Assembly (NCBI GenBank): GCA_035442025.1
Contig: DAORPQ010000028.1
Span: 1 to 35,763, forward strand
DNA length: 35,763 bases
Reading direction: 5' to 3'
Source of the DNA: Competibacter_A sp003527885
GTDB lineage: Bacteria; Pseudomonadota; Gammaproteobacteria; Competibacterales; Competibacteraceae
Both the position numbers and the translations under genes were made by a program. The notes beneath the pieces were generated by a model that was given only the letters and a program-made list of their open reading frames with translations, had not been told where the DNA came from and searched no databases. Below are positions 16,127-24,924 of the stretch, piece after piece. How positions within the stretch are numbered: position 1 is the first letter of the stretch; every line of letters starts with the position of its first letter.

Positions 16127-19100
16127 ATGACGAAAATCGGGTGGCGCGGTCTGGCGCTGGCGCTTTTGCTGCTGGCGGGTAGCCCGTTCGGTGCGGGCGC
16201 GCCCGCGCCCACCGCCGCAGGGAGCGCCCGCGACCCTGGGCCGGCGGCAACGGGCGCGGGGAGCGCGGCGGTGGCGAGCGACCCGACCGCCGAGCAGATT
16301 CAAGCCAAGCTGGCCGCACTGGCCGCCAGCTCCAACCTGTCCGACGAGGAACGCAAACAGGCTAAAGAGCTTTATCAGCGGGCGTTGGGCCAGGTGCAGG
16401 CCGCCAAGCGCTACACCGAGGCCGCCGCCGCCTCGCGACAACTCCAGCAATCCGCTCCGGCCGCCATCGCCAAGCTGCAAGAACAGCCTCGAAACCAGCC
16501 GCCCGCTCCACCATCGCCGGAACTGGCTCCAAACGAATTGACGCAACGGCTGACGGCGGCGCAGGCCGAAGCCGGCGAGGCCCAGAAGCGATTGGCCGAT
16601 TTGGACGAGCAATTGACGGTCCAGCAGGGCCGCCTCAAGGCGATTCCGGTCGAAGTCGCCAATCTCCAGCAGCAAATGGCGGATTCGGACAACCAGGTAA
16701 AGCTTGCCGCCGCCGGCGGCGCGCCGCCCGGTCTGGCCGAGGCACGGCTGGTTTTTCTCAAAGCCCAGCGCCACGCCTCGATCGAGCAGCTCGCCGCGCT
16801 GGAGCAGGAACGTTTGAGCCACGACCTTCGCTTGACCCTGTTAAACGCCCAGCGCGCCGGGGCCGTGGCCGATGTGGACCGGACTCAACTCCAGGTCCAA
16901 CAACTCCAGGAAGCGCTCAACGAGCGGCGTCGCGACGAAGCGGACGCCGTCGTCCAGCAGACCGCACAAACCCGCCAGGACGTGGCGACCAAACCCGCCG
17001 TGCTGCAAAGCGCCGCCGCCGCCAACGCCGCGCTCAGCCGCCGGCTGGCGGAACTCGTGGCGGAGCGCGATGGCGTCAGCCGCGAGCAGACGCAAGTCAA
17101 CGAGCGCCTGTCGCAACTGAGCGGGCGGATGGTCGGCAGCCGGCAGCAGCTCGATATCGCGGGCTCCAGCGACGCCATCGGGCCGATCCTGCTCGAAGAG
17201 CGGCGCACGCTGCCGGATGTCAGGCACTATCAGCACGAGGCCAGCGAGCGCCAGCAGCGCATCATCGAGGCGCGCTTGGCGCAGTACCGCAGCAATGAGG
17301 AGCTGCGTCAGGGGCGCGACATCGAGGCCGCGCTCAAAAGCGGGGCCGCCGAATTCGAGCCGAATTGGACCGAGGCGCAACGTCAGGCGGTCGTGGCGGA
17401 ATTGCGGCCTTTATTGGCCCAACGCCAGAACCTGTTGGAAAAGCTCGGCGGCGGCTATGCCGATCTGATCGCCGGGCTGGTGGCGCTGGATGACGCCCAG
17501 CGCAAGCTGGTCGACCAGGCGGGCGTGTACGGCGCGCTGCTGGACCGGCATCTGTTGTGGGTGCGCAGCAGCCCGGCGCTCGGGGTCGAATGGCTGAGCA
17601 GCTTGGCGCAGGCGTTGGAGTGGCTGACCCGCCCGGCCCACTGGCGGGAAGTCGGGCACAACCTCTGGCGCGGGGTGCAAAACAACGCCTTGCCGGCGCT
17701 GGTCGGCGCGGTGCTGCTGGCGGGTCTGCTGTACCGGCGCCGCGCTCTGGTGAAGCGCTTGGGCGAGGGCATCGACGCCATCGGCGATGTCCGCCGCGAC
17801 AGCTTCGGCCGCACGGCCCGCGCGCTGGGGGTCACGCTGTTGCTGTCGCTGCCCTGGCCCGGACTGATGGCGTGGCTGGCGTGGCTGCTGTACGGGTCCG
17901 GCAACGCCGCCGAATTCTCCCAAGGGCTGGCGCGGGGGCTGATGGCCGGCGCGCTGATCGCGCTCAGCCTGACCTTTTTGCGCCAGCTGTGCCGTCCCCA
18001 GGGCATCGCCGGCGCCCATTTCGGCTGGAGCGAAACGGGCTGCCGGCACGCCCGCCGCCACCTTTACTGGTTTGTCTGGGTCGGATCGAGCAGCGCGCTG
18101 CTCGTCACATTGTGCGACTCGCAAACCCTGCCTCTGTACAGCGACAGCCTGGGGCGGCTGGTGTTCTGCGCCGGGATGGTGGCCCTGGCGGCGCTGTTGT
18201 GGCGGGTGTTGCATCCCGCGCAGCCGCTGGTCGGCGCGTTGGCGGCCAAATACGAGGGCACGCTGTTCTGGCGGCTGCGTTACGTGTGGTTCTGGCTCAT
18301 CGTCGGCAGCTATCTGTCGCTGGCGCTGCTGGCGTTGTCCGGCTATTACTACACCGCGTTGCAATTGCGCGCGCTGATGTTGCAGACGGCCTGGCTGTTG
18401 TTGGGTCTGGTCATTCTGGTCAGCCTGTTCTTGCGTTGGTCGAGCATCAGCCAGCGCCGCTTGGCCTTGCAGCGGGCGCTCGCCAAGCGGGAGGCGCAAT
18501 TGGCCGCCCGCGCTTCCAAGGAGGCGGCGGCCCCTTCCGGCGAGGTGGCGCCGCCCGAACTGCTGGAGCTGCCGGACCTCGATCTCAGCACCGTCGACGA
18601 ACACACTCGCGGCCTGATCAGTCTGCTGGTCTGGGTGGCGTTGGGGCTCGGGCTGTGGCAGATCTGGGCGAGCCTGATTCCGGCGTTTTCCGTGCTGAAC
18701 GAAATCGCGCTGTGGCAGCAGACGGTCCAGACCGCCGCCGGGCCTCAGCTTTCCGACATCACGCTGGGCAGCGTGCTGGCCGCCGGCCTGCTGCTGCTGC
18801 TGGTCGGCTTCATGGCCCACAATCTGCCCGGCGTGCTGGAACTGGTGGTGCTGCGGCGATTGACGGTGGAGCCGGGCAACCGCAACGCCATCATCACCAT
18901 CACCCGCTACCTGATCGTCGGAACGGGTCTGGCGGTGGCGCTGAACATCATCGGCGTCAGTTGGAGCAGCGTGCAATGGTTGGTGGCGGCGCTCGGCGTG
19001 GGCCTGGGCTTCGGCCTGCAAGAGATTTTCGCCAATTTCGTTTCCGGCTTGATCCTGCTGCTGGAGCGGCCGATCCGGGTCGGCGACAACGTGACGCTCG

Positions 19101-19558
19101 GCGATCAGAACGGCACCGTCAGGCGTATCCACATCCGCGCCACCACCTTGATCGACTGGGACCGCAAGGAAATCATCGTCCCCAACAAGAGCTTCATCAC
19201 CAACGTGCTGATCAATTGGACCCGGAACGGCTCCATCGCCCGCATCGACATCCCGGTAAAAGTCAGTCACAGCAGCGATCCGCTATTGGTGCACAAAGTG
19301 CTGCTGGAGTTGGCGACTTCCCATCCCCTGGTGCTCAAGGAGCCCGCGCCGGCGGTGTTGTTTCTGAAACTGGGCGAAAATGCCTTGGAATTTGAAGTGC
19401 GGGCCTTCGTGCAGGAGCCGGTCAACCGCTTGCCGCTGACCCACGAACTCAACAACCGGATTTTCGAAGCGTTGCGCGCCCATCAAATCGAAATTCCGTT
19501 TCCGAAGCGGGAGATCCATGTCCGGGGCTGGCCGGTCGCTCGGACGGACTCGCCTTGA
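16127..19558 (+). CDS. mscK: Large mechanosensitive channel, MscK/MscM (KefA) family
   Basis: Inner-membrane channel that opens under membrane tension and releases solutes after osmotic downshock. From the ATG at 16127 it is 1143 residues (a GTG at 16121 would add two), near the size of E. coli MscK (1120). A signal peptide (about 1-25) leads to a long periplasmic region, residues about 45-460, rich in coiled-coil heptads. Many membrane helices follow from about 510 to 930. The MscS core is at the C-terminus: pore helix GLGFGLQEIFANFVSG, then the beta domain LLERPIRVGDNVTLGDQNGTV and IIVPNKSFITNVLINW, ending in the cytoplasmic cage domain. Whether it responds to potassium like MscK or is closer to MscM cannot be told. 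It is divergent from opgD, another osmotic-stress gene. Confidence 0.93.
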   Translation: MTKIGWRGLALALLLLAGSPFGAGAPAPTAAGSARDPGPAATGAGSAAVASDPTAEQIQAKLAALAASSNLSDEERKQAKELYQRALGQVQAAKRYTEAAAASRQLQQSAPAAIAKLQEQPRNQPPAPPSPELAPNELTQRLTAAQAEAGEAQKRLADLDEQLTVQQGRLKAIPVEVANLQQQMADSDNQVKLAAAGGAPPGLAEARLVFLKAQRHASIEQLAALEQERLSHDLRLTLLNAQRAGAVADVDRTQLQVQQLQEALNERRRDEADAVVQQTAQTRQDVATKPAVLQSAAAANAALSRRLAELVAERDGVSREQTQVNERLSQLSGRMVGSRQQLDIAGSSDAIGPILLEERRTLPDVRHYQHEASERQQRIIEARLAQYRSNEELRQGRDIEAALKSGAAEFEPNWTEAQRQAVVAELRPLLAQRQNLLEKLGGGYADLIAGLVALDDAQRKLVDQAGVYGALLDRHLLWVRSSPALGVEWLSSLAQALEWLTRPAHWREVGHNLWRGVQNNALPALVGAVLLAGLLYRRRALVKRLGEGIDAIGDVRRDSFGRTARALGVTLLLSLPWPGLMAWLAWLLYGSGNAAEFSQGLARGLMAGALIALSLTFLRQLCRPQGIAGAHFGWSETGCRHARRHLYWFVWVGSSSALLVTLCDSQTLPLYSDSLGRLVFCAGMVALAALLWRVLHPAQPLVGALAAKYEGTLFWRLRYVWFWLIVGSYLSLALLALSGYYYTALQLRALMLQTAWLLLGLVILVSLFLRWSSISQRRLALQRALAKREAQLAARASKEAAAPSGEVAPPELLELPDLDLSTVDEHTRGLISLLVWVALGLGLWQIWASLIPAFSVLNEIALWQQTVQTAAGPQLSDITLGSVLAAGLLLLLVGFMAHNLPGVLELVVLRRLTVEPGNRNAIITITRYLIVGTGLAVALNIIGVSWSSVQWLVAALGVGLGFGLQEIFANFVSGLILLLERPIRVGDNVTLGDQNGTVRRIHIRATTLIDWDRKEIIVPNKSFITNVLINWTRNGSIARIDIPVKVSHSSDPLLVHKVLLELATSHPLVLKEPAPAVLFLKLGENALEFEVRAFVQEPVNRLPLTHELNNRIFEALRAHQIEIPFPKREIHVRGWPVARTDSP

Positions 19559-19877
19559 TAGCGCCCGTCAAAATCGCGGAAACCATTGATACAAATCCCT
19601 CGCCGGGCGAAATTGCCCGGAAATAAACTCGCGGAATACTTCCGGTGACGGATCGGCCGCAGCGCGCTCTGTAACGGCGGAACTTCTCCGGCCGGTTCCA
19701 GGACGACGAAAAGGCCGGCCACAGGCTGGAGGTATTGCCATGATCACTGCCATACGCATCGAATTGTTGCCCGGCCATAGCACGGGCGATGCCGTGTTCC
19801 TCGCCGGATCGGCGCCCGTGCACCAAGGTACGGTCGATACGGATCTCGGTCCTGGCATCTACAAGGCGGATTCACGT
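19559..19877. other. Intergenic region between mscK and yqhA (convergent)
   Basis: Convergent genes face each other. A 6-base-pair hairpin CCGGGC/GCCCGG with loop GAAATT stands at 19603-19620 without a T-run. A GGCCGG/CCGGCC stem with a long loop lies near 19690-19720. A plus-strand ATG at 19740 with a strong ribosome site opens a frame running into the antisense of yqhA; I treat it as doubtful. Confidence 0.5.
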
Positions 19878-20384
19878 CTAATGTTGGCGGTGGTGGCTGA
19901 ACGCGATCTTGTCGATGAACGCCATCAGCAGCGCCGAAACCACAAAAGCGATATGGACCACCATCAGCCAAAAAAGCTCCTGGGTATCGCCGGCCTTGAA
20001 GTTCATGAACGCTTTGAGCAAGTGAATCGAGGAAATGGCCACGATGGACACCGCCAGTTTGATTTTGAGGGTCGCGGCATCCATCCGGCCCAGCCAGGAC
20101 GGTTTTTTTTGCCCTTCACTTAAATCCAGAGTCGACACAAAAGTTTCGTAACTGCTCAGAACCACCATCACCAGCAGGTTGGCGATCAGCGCCAAGTCGA
20201 TCAGCGCTAGGCCGGCCATGACGACTTCCGTTTCCGTCATGACCAGCACCCGCTCGAACAGGTGAATGGTTTCCTGTACCGCCTTGACGCCGAATAAGAT
20301 CAGGATGGCCGCCAGCGCCAGATAGATCGGCACCAGCAGCCAGCGGCTGGCGAAAATCAGTTGTTCGAGGATTCGCTCGATCAT
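19878..20384 (-). CDS. yqhA: YqhA-family (UPF0114) membrane protein
   Basis: Inner-membrane protein of unknown function, 168 residues from the ATG at 20384 (E. coli YqhA 164). The start MIERILEQLIFASRWLLVP is the family signature. Four hydrophobic stretches are visible: about 15-38, 54-75, 105-125 and 138-158; between the second and third lies a charged loop with SEGQKKPSWLGRMDAATLKIKLA. The frame is open 19 codons further upstream, but that part is not family-like. It is 138 bases downstream of the ABC permease gene on the same strand, far enough for its own promoter. Confidence 0.9.
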   Translation of the reverse strand: MIERILEQLIFASRWLLVPIYLALAAILILFGVKAVQETIHLFERVLVMTETEVVMAGLALIDLALIANLLVMVVLSSYETFVSTLDLSEGQKKPSWLGRMDAATLKIKLAVSIVAISSIHLLKAFMNFKAGDTQELFWLMVVHIAFVVSALLMAFIDKIAFSHHRQH

Positions 20385-20522
20385 GGTCTTAACTCTCGGT
20401 AAGCGCGCCGGGCTGTTGGGGTCGGCCACGAACCGGCGCATGAAAATAGCAAAATTTCGCGGGCTCTACGGCGCGATTGGAGCGGGAAAAACCCAACCGA
20501 TGAGGGGCTGAATAATGGACGG

Positions 20523-21323
20523 TCATTCCCCCGACTGCAACAGGGAACCGCGTTCCCGCGCCCCGTGGATGGCGCCCAGAAACACGCTGACGCCGAGCGC
20601 GAGATAGCCGGCGTTCAGCAGCAGGGCGTACAGCAGATAATCCGCCCGAAAGGTGTGGTGCAGCAGCACCGAGCGCATTCCTTCGAACACATGGCTGGCC
20701 GGTAGCGCCCAGGACAGCGGTTGCAGCCAGCCGGGCAGGGTGCTGATCGGGTAATAGATGCCGCACAGCGGCGCGATGGCGAAGATCGCCGCCCAAGCGA
20801 TGCTTTCCGCGCCCATACCGTTGCGCAACACCAGAGCGGACACCATCAGGCCGATGGCCCAGCCCATCAGGATCAGGTTCAGGAAGAAGCTGGCTAACGG
20901 TGGTCCGAGCTGGAACAGGTTGAAGCCGTAAAACGGGATGGCCAGCAGCACCGCGATGCCGACACCGATCAGGGTGCGCGCCAGACTGACCAGCATCAGG
21001 GACAAAATCAGCTCCAGCGGTTGCAGCGGGCTGATGAACAGTTGGCCCAGATTACGGGAGTGCAGTTCCTCGAAGAACACCACCGACAGGCCCAGCTGGC
21101 TGCGAAACAGGATATCCCACAGCAGCACCCCCGACAGCAGCAGGCCGCTGGCCTGATGGATCACGTCGCTGTGGCCGGCCAGATAGCGGGTGATGAAACC
21201 CCACAGGATCATCTGCACGGTCGGCCAGTAGGCCAGTTCGACGATGCGGATCCAGGAGCTGCGCAGCAGATAGAGATAGCGCAGCGCCAGCGCGCCGATG
21301 CGCTGCAAGGAAAGCGCGCTCAT
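20523..21323 (-). CDS. ABC-2 type exporter, permease subunit
   Basis: Membrane subunit of an ATP-driven exporter, 266 residues with six hydrophobic segments. The segment around SRNLGQLFISPLQPLELILS is the cytoplasmic coupling region seen in ABC-2 permeases, and GIYYPISTLPGWLQPLSWALPASHVFEGMR is the conserved reentrant segment near the C-terminus. The ATG at 21323 overlaps the stop of the ATPase gene as ATGA; the frame is open far upstream but that is the antisense-like shadow of the ATPase. The substrate cannot be deduced. It is the last gene of the chain that begins with ygfB. Confidence 0.9.
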   Translation of the reverse strand: MSALSLQRIGALALRYLYLLRSSWIRIVELAYWPTVQMILWGFITRYLAGHSDVIHQASGLLLSGVLLWDILFRSQLGLSVVFFEELHSRNLGQLFISPLQPLELILSLMLVSLARTLIGVGIAVLLAIPFYGFNLFQLGPPLASFFLNLILMGWAIGLMVSALVLRNGMGAESIAWAAIFAIAPLCGIYYPISTLPGWLQPLSWALPASHVFEGMRSVLLHHTFRADYLLYALLLNAGYLALGVSVFLGAIHGARERGSLLQSGE

Positions 21324-22072
21324 GCCACGACTTCGCCGCTTTGGATGCCGCGCGCGATGTCGAGGAACACCTCTTCCATGTCCTTGCGGCCGTAGCGCTG
21401 GATCAGCTCGCGCGGCGCGCCGGCGGCGACGATACGGCCGGCGCGCAGCATGATAACTTGGTCGCAGAGCCGTTCGACTTCGCTCATGTTGTGGGAGGCG
21501 AGCAGCAGGGTCGCGCCGCTGCGGTCCCGATAGTCGGTCAGAATAGAGCGCATCCGGTCGGCGGTGTCGGGGTCGAGCGAGGCGGTCGGCTCGTCCAATA
21601 ACAGGATTTCCGGCTCGTTCAGCAGCGCTTTGGCCAGCACGACGCGAGTTTTCTGGCCGGCGGACAAGGTGCCGTAAGGGCGCTTGAAAAAGGCGTCGAT
21701 GTCCAGTTCCCGGCCCAGGGTCGCCAGCCGTTCGCGGCTGTGGCGCACACCGTACAAGCGCGCGTAAACGGTCAAGTTTTCCCACACGGTCAGCCGCTGC
21801 GGCAAGTCCATGTACGGCGAGGAGAAGTTCATGCGCGGCAACACCCGGTAACGCTGGCGCGGGATGTCTTCGCCGAGAATCCTGATCTGGCCGCCGGTCG
21901 GCAGCAACAAGCCCAGCAGCATGGCGATGGTGGTGGTTTTGCCGGCCCCGTTGCCGCCCAGCAGCGCGCAGGTGGCGCCGCGCGCGACCGAGAAACTGAT
22001 ACCGTCCACGGCGCGCACCGTCCCGTAGTGCTTGCGTAAATCGTCCACCCGGATGACCGGCGCTTCAGTCAC
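21320..22072 (-). CDS. ABC-2 type exporter, ATP-binding subunit
   Basis: Cytoplasmic ATPase of 250 residues powering the adjacent permease. Walker A is GGNGAGKTT (about 39-47), the signature is LSAGQK in place of the usual LSGGQ, Walker B is ILLLDEPTASLDPD, and the switch histidine is in LLASHNMSE. The GTG start at 22072 overlaps the stop of the Rieske gene by eight bases (GTGACTGA), so translation is probably coupled. NodI/YadG-type exporters of polysaccharide, lipid or drug substrates have this architecture; nothing here points to a particular one. Confidence 0.92.
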   Translation of the reverse strand: MTEAPVIRVDDLRKHYGTVRAVDGISFSVARGATCALLGGNGAGKTTTIAMLLGLLLPTGGQIRILGEDIPRQRYRVLPRMNFSSPYMDLPQRLTVWENLTVYARLYGVRHSRERLATLGRELDIDAFFKRPYGTLSAGQKTRVVLAKALLNEPEILLLDEPTASLDPDTADRMRSILTDYRDRSGATLLLASHNMSEVERLCDQVIMLRAGRIVAAGAPRELIQRYGRKDMEEVFLDIARGIQSGEVVA

Positions 22073-22421
22073 GCGCCCGCTCCAGGGGTTCGAGCGCGAT
22101 CAGCCAACCGTCTTTTTCGGTCACGGCGATGCGCTGCAAGGCTTGTCGGGCGCAAGGCCCGGAAACGCAGTAACCGTCTTCGATACGAAACAGCGCGCCG
22201 TGAATGCCGCACTGGATCAGGGTGCCGGTGTAATCGAGAAATTGGTCGGGCTCCCATTCCATCGGCGCGCCGGTATGCGGGCAGCGGTTGCGGTAGGCGA
22301 AAATCCCCGCGCCGGTGCGCACCACCAGAAGGTCGGCGTAACGGCCGTCGGGCCGGACGGTGATGCCTTTGCTCTGGCCTTCGGGCAATTCGTCCAAGCG
22401 ACAAAGGGGATAGCCGGACAT
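22065..22421 (-). CDS. Small Rieske [2Fe-2S] protein
   Basis: A soluble 118-residue protein consisting of one Rieske domain. Ligands are complete: Cys47-x-His49 (RCPHTGAPMEW) and Cys71-xx-His74 (QCGIHGALF). There is no signal peptide or membrane helix, so it is a cytoplasmic electron carrier or a ferredoxin-like partner of an oxygenase, unlike the Rieske subunit of the bc1 complex. It lies eight bases after the ubiI stop and overlaps the ABC ATPase, so it belongs to the ubiquinone operon. A role as electron donor to the neighbouring hydroxylases is possible, but those flavoenzymes normally take electrons from NAD(P)H or unidentified donors, so this is speculation. Confidence 0.9.
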   Translation of the reverse strand: MSGYPLCRLDELPEGQSKGITVRPDGRYADLLVVRTGAGIFAYRNRCPHTGAPMEWEPDQFLDYTGTLIQCGIHGALFRIEDGYCVSGPCARQALQRIAVTEKDGWLIALEPLERARD

Positions 22422-22429
22422 GGAATCGT

Positions 22430-23656
22430 TTATAAGACGGCTCGCGCCAGGCGCGGCAGATCGCCTTCCAAGCCCATCGCCCGCCGGGCGATCAGGTTCT
22501 TGAGCGGCCCGGCGGCATCGGTCAGAGCGAGGCCGAGGTTGCGCAGCAGGGGAAGCGGCGGCAGAGACGCGCCGAACAACCGCTTGAAACCGTCCATCAC
22601 CCCCAACATCAACAGGTTGTCGCCCTTACGCCAGCGTTCGTAACGGCGCAAGACCTTGAGCGATCCGATATCCTGCTCGACAGCGACAGCATCCAGAACG
22701 ACCTCGGCGAGCGTTGCCGCATCCAGCAGTCCCAGATTGACGCCCTGTCCCGCCAGCGGATGCACCACGTGCGCGGCGTCACCGATCAAGGCGAGTCCGG
22801 GTTTGACGTACTGGTGGGTGTGCTGCAAGCGCAGCGGAAACGCGCCGCGCTGTCCGATCTGGACGATGGGGCCGAGCCGCCATTCGAAGGCGTCGCCCAG
22901 CGCCTGCCCGAAATCGTAGTCGTCCAGCGCCAGCAGGAAATCGGCTTGTTCGGGCGTGGTGGACCAGACGATGGAGCAGCGGCCGTCGTGCAAGGGCAGA
23001 AACGCCAGCGGTCCGGTCGGCAGGAAGCGTTGCCACGCGGTCGCCTGATGCGGTTCGGCGGTGCGGACGTTGGCGACTAGCCCTTTCTGGTCGTAACTCC
23101 AGCCGCCGGTACCGATACCGGCCGACTGGCGCACCTTGGATTGCGCGCCGTCCGCCCCGACCAACAGGCGGGCGGTCAGTTCGCGGCCGTCGTCCAACTG
23201 GACCCGCCAGCGGTTATCGTCCAAAACGCACGCGGATTCCAGCGCCGCCGGACAGAGCAGCTCGACCGCCGGCAACTGGCTGGCTCGTTCCAGCAGGGCG
23301 AACTGGATCACCCGATTTTCGATGATCCAGCCCAAGAGCGGTTCGCCGATGGCGGCGCTGTCAAAATGAATTTGGCCGAAACCGGCCGAGTCCCAGACTC
23401 GCATGTCGCGAAACGGGCTGGTCCGCCACGCGGTCATGCCGTCCCACGCGCCGACCGCCGCGAAGATGCGCTGCGAGGCGCGGCTGATGGCGGAAACGCG
23501 CAGATCGAGTTCATCGGTCGGCCGGGCGCGCTCCAGCGGCACGCCTTCCAGCAGGGCGACGCGCAGCTCGCTCTGGCCCAGCGCGCACGCCAGCGCCGAG
23601 CCGACCATGCCGCCACCGGCGATGATGAGGTCGTAGTCGTTGCGATTATCGTTCAT
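22430..23656 (-). CDS. ubiI: Ubiquinone-biosynthesis FAD hydroxylase (UbiI/UbiF type)
   Basis: Flavin monooxygenase that hydroxylates the ring of a ubiquinone precursor. It is 408 residues with the FAD-binding IIAGGGMVGSALA motif near the start, the middle LLVGADGAQSKVR motif, and GDAAHVVHPLAGQGVN near the end. Segments such as MRVWDSAGFGQIHFD and LRVSAISRASQRIF match UbiI/VisC more than UbiH, and the gene follows pepP-ubiH as ubiI does in E. coli. Position hydroxylated (C5 or C6) cannot be settled from sequence alone because UbiI, UbiF and UbiM overlap in specificity. It is 35 bases downstream of ubiH. Confidence 0.9.
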   Translation of the reverse strand: MNDNRNDYDLIIAGGGMVGSALACALGQSELRVALLEGVPLERARPTDELDLRVSAISRASQRIFAAVGAWDGMTAWRTSPFRDMRVWDSAGFGQIHFDSAAIGEPLLGWIIENRVIQFALLERASQLPAVELLCPAALESACVLDDNRWRVQLDDGRELTARLLVGADGAQSKVRQSAGIGTGGWSYDQKGLVANVRTAEPHQATAWQRFLPTGPLAFLPLHDGRCSIVWSTTPEQADFLLALDDYDFGQALGDAFEWRLGPIVQIGQRGAFPLRLQHTHQYVKPGLALIGDAAHVVHPLAGQGVNLGLLDAATLAEVVLDAVAVEQDIGSLKVLRRYERWRKGDNLLMLGVMDGFKRLFGASLPPLPLLRNLGLALTDAAGPLKNLIARRAMGLEGDLPRLARAVL

Positions 23657-23691
23657 GCGATCCTTTCCCGAAGAACGGGCGAAATTTTAGT

Positions 23692-24924
23692 TCACGCCGT
23701 CAGCGGCAGGCCCCGCGCCAGCTTGGGCAGACGTCCGTCCAACCCCATGGTTTGCCGGGCGAACCAATGCTTCAGCGGCGGACAGAAGTCAAACGCCAAC
23801 AGGCCGAGATTGCGCGCGGCGCGCACCGGCGACAACGGGTTGACGAACAAACGGGTTAGCGCGTCGGTGAAGGCGATGGTTTGCCGCTGATCCCAACGCC
23901 GCCAGTCGGCGTAGCGATTCAGCACGGCCAAATCGCCGATATCCCGGCCATCGCGTCGGCCATCGGCGATAATTTCCGCCAGCGCCGCCACGTCGCGGAT
24001 ACCGAGATTGAAACCTTGCCCGGCGATGGGGTGCAGGGTGTGGGCGGCGTTGCCGATCAGGGCGACGCGGGTACGCGCATGTTCGCGGGACTTCAGCAGA
24101 AACAGCGGATAGGCTTGCCGTCCGCCCACCCGCGAGAACGGCCCCAGCCGGTCGCCGAAGCGGTGGTGGAGCAGGGCGATGAAGCCGGCGTCGTCCAGCG
24201 CCAACACCGCCGCCACGTCGGGTTCGTGCACCGTGCAAACCACCGCGCAGCGGTTGTCGGCCATCGGCAGCAACGCCACCGGCCCGTCCTCGGTAAAGCG
24301 CTCGTAGGCGACCTGTCGGTGGGGCAGGGTCGGGGTGACGTTGGCGATGACCGCCTGTTGGCCGTATTCCCAGCGCAAGGCGGGGATGCCGAGCTGCTCG
24401 CGCACCGGCGATCGCGCGCCGTCGGCGGCGACCACCAATCTGGCGCTGAGTTCGACCGTCCGCTCATCGCCCCACCGCACGGTGGCGCGAGCCGCCGCCG
24501 GTTCGACGGCGATCTGCTCCAGCCGGGCCGGACACAGCAACTCGACGCCGCTCAAGGTCGGCAGTTTCGCCAGCAAGGCCGCGCCGATCAGGCGCGCTTC
24601 GGCCACGTAACCCAGCGCGTCCACGCCTTCCTCGCGGCAGTCAAGATGAGCGAAACCGATGCCGCCGCGTTCGGAGATGTGGATTTTTCGGATCGGCGCG
24701 GCGGTCGGTTCCAGCGTTTCCCACAAGCCGAGGGTCTGGAATATCCGCCGGGTACCCTGGGCGAGAGCGATGGTGCGGTCGTCGTAGCTGGGATGGGCGC
24801 TGACGGTGAACGGCGCCGCTTCGATCAGCCCGATCCGCAAGTTCTGACCGGCCAGCGCGCAGGCCAAGCTGGCGCCGACCATGCCGCCGCCGACGATCAG
24901 CAGGTCGTAATCCGGTACCGTCAT
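23692..24924 (-). CDS. ubiH: 2-octaprenyl-6-methoxyphenol hydroxylase UbiH
   Basis: FAD-dependent hydroxylase acting at ring C1 in ubiquinone synthesis. The 410-residue protein has LLIVGGGMVGASLA at the start, LVVAADGARSPVR in the middle and GNAAHTLHPIAGQGFN near the end; in the last motif asparagine replaces the common aspartate of GDAAH, a change also seen in UbiH proteins. DDRTIALAQGTRRIF and HISERGGIGFAHLD are UbiH-like. The start ATG overlaps the pepP stop as ATGA. It is paralogous to the next gene downstream, with the same architecture throughout. Confidence 0.93.
   Translation of the reverse strand: MTVPDYDLLIVGGGMVGASLACALAGQNLRIGLIEAAPFTVSAHPSYDDRTIALAQGTRRIFQTLGLWETLEPTAAPIRKIHISERGGIGFAHLDCREEGVDALGYVAEARLIGAALLAKLPTLSGVELLCPARLEQIAVEPAAARATVRWGDERTVELSARLVVAADGARSPVREQLGIPALRWEYGQQAVIANVTPTLPHRQVAYERFTEDGPVALLPMADNRCAVVCTVHEPDVAAVLALDDAGFIALLHHRFGDRLGPFSRVGGRQAYPLFLLKSREHARTRVALIGNAAHTLHPIAGQGFNLGIRDVAALAEIIADGRRDGRDIGDLAVLNRYADWRRWDQRQTIAFTDALTRLFVNPLSPVRAARNLGLLAFDFCPPLKHWFARQTMGLDGRLPKLARGLPLTA

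Noticed and set aside
17411..19395. Long frames of over 600 codons overlapping mscK on both strands
   Set aside because: Low-complexity translations caused by GC-rich third positions; mscK has signal peptide, coiled coil and MscS motifs in a single frame.
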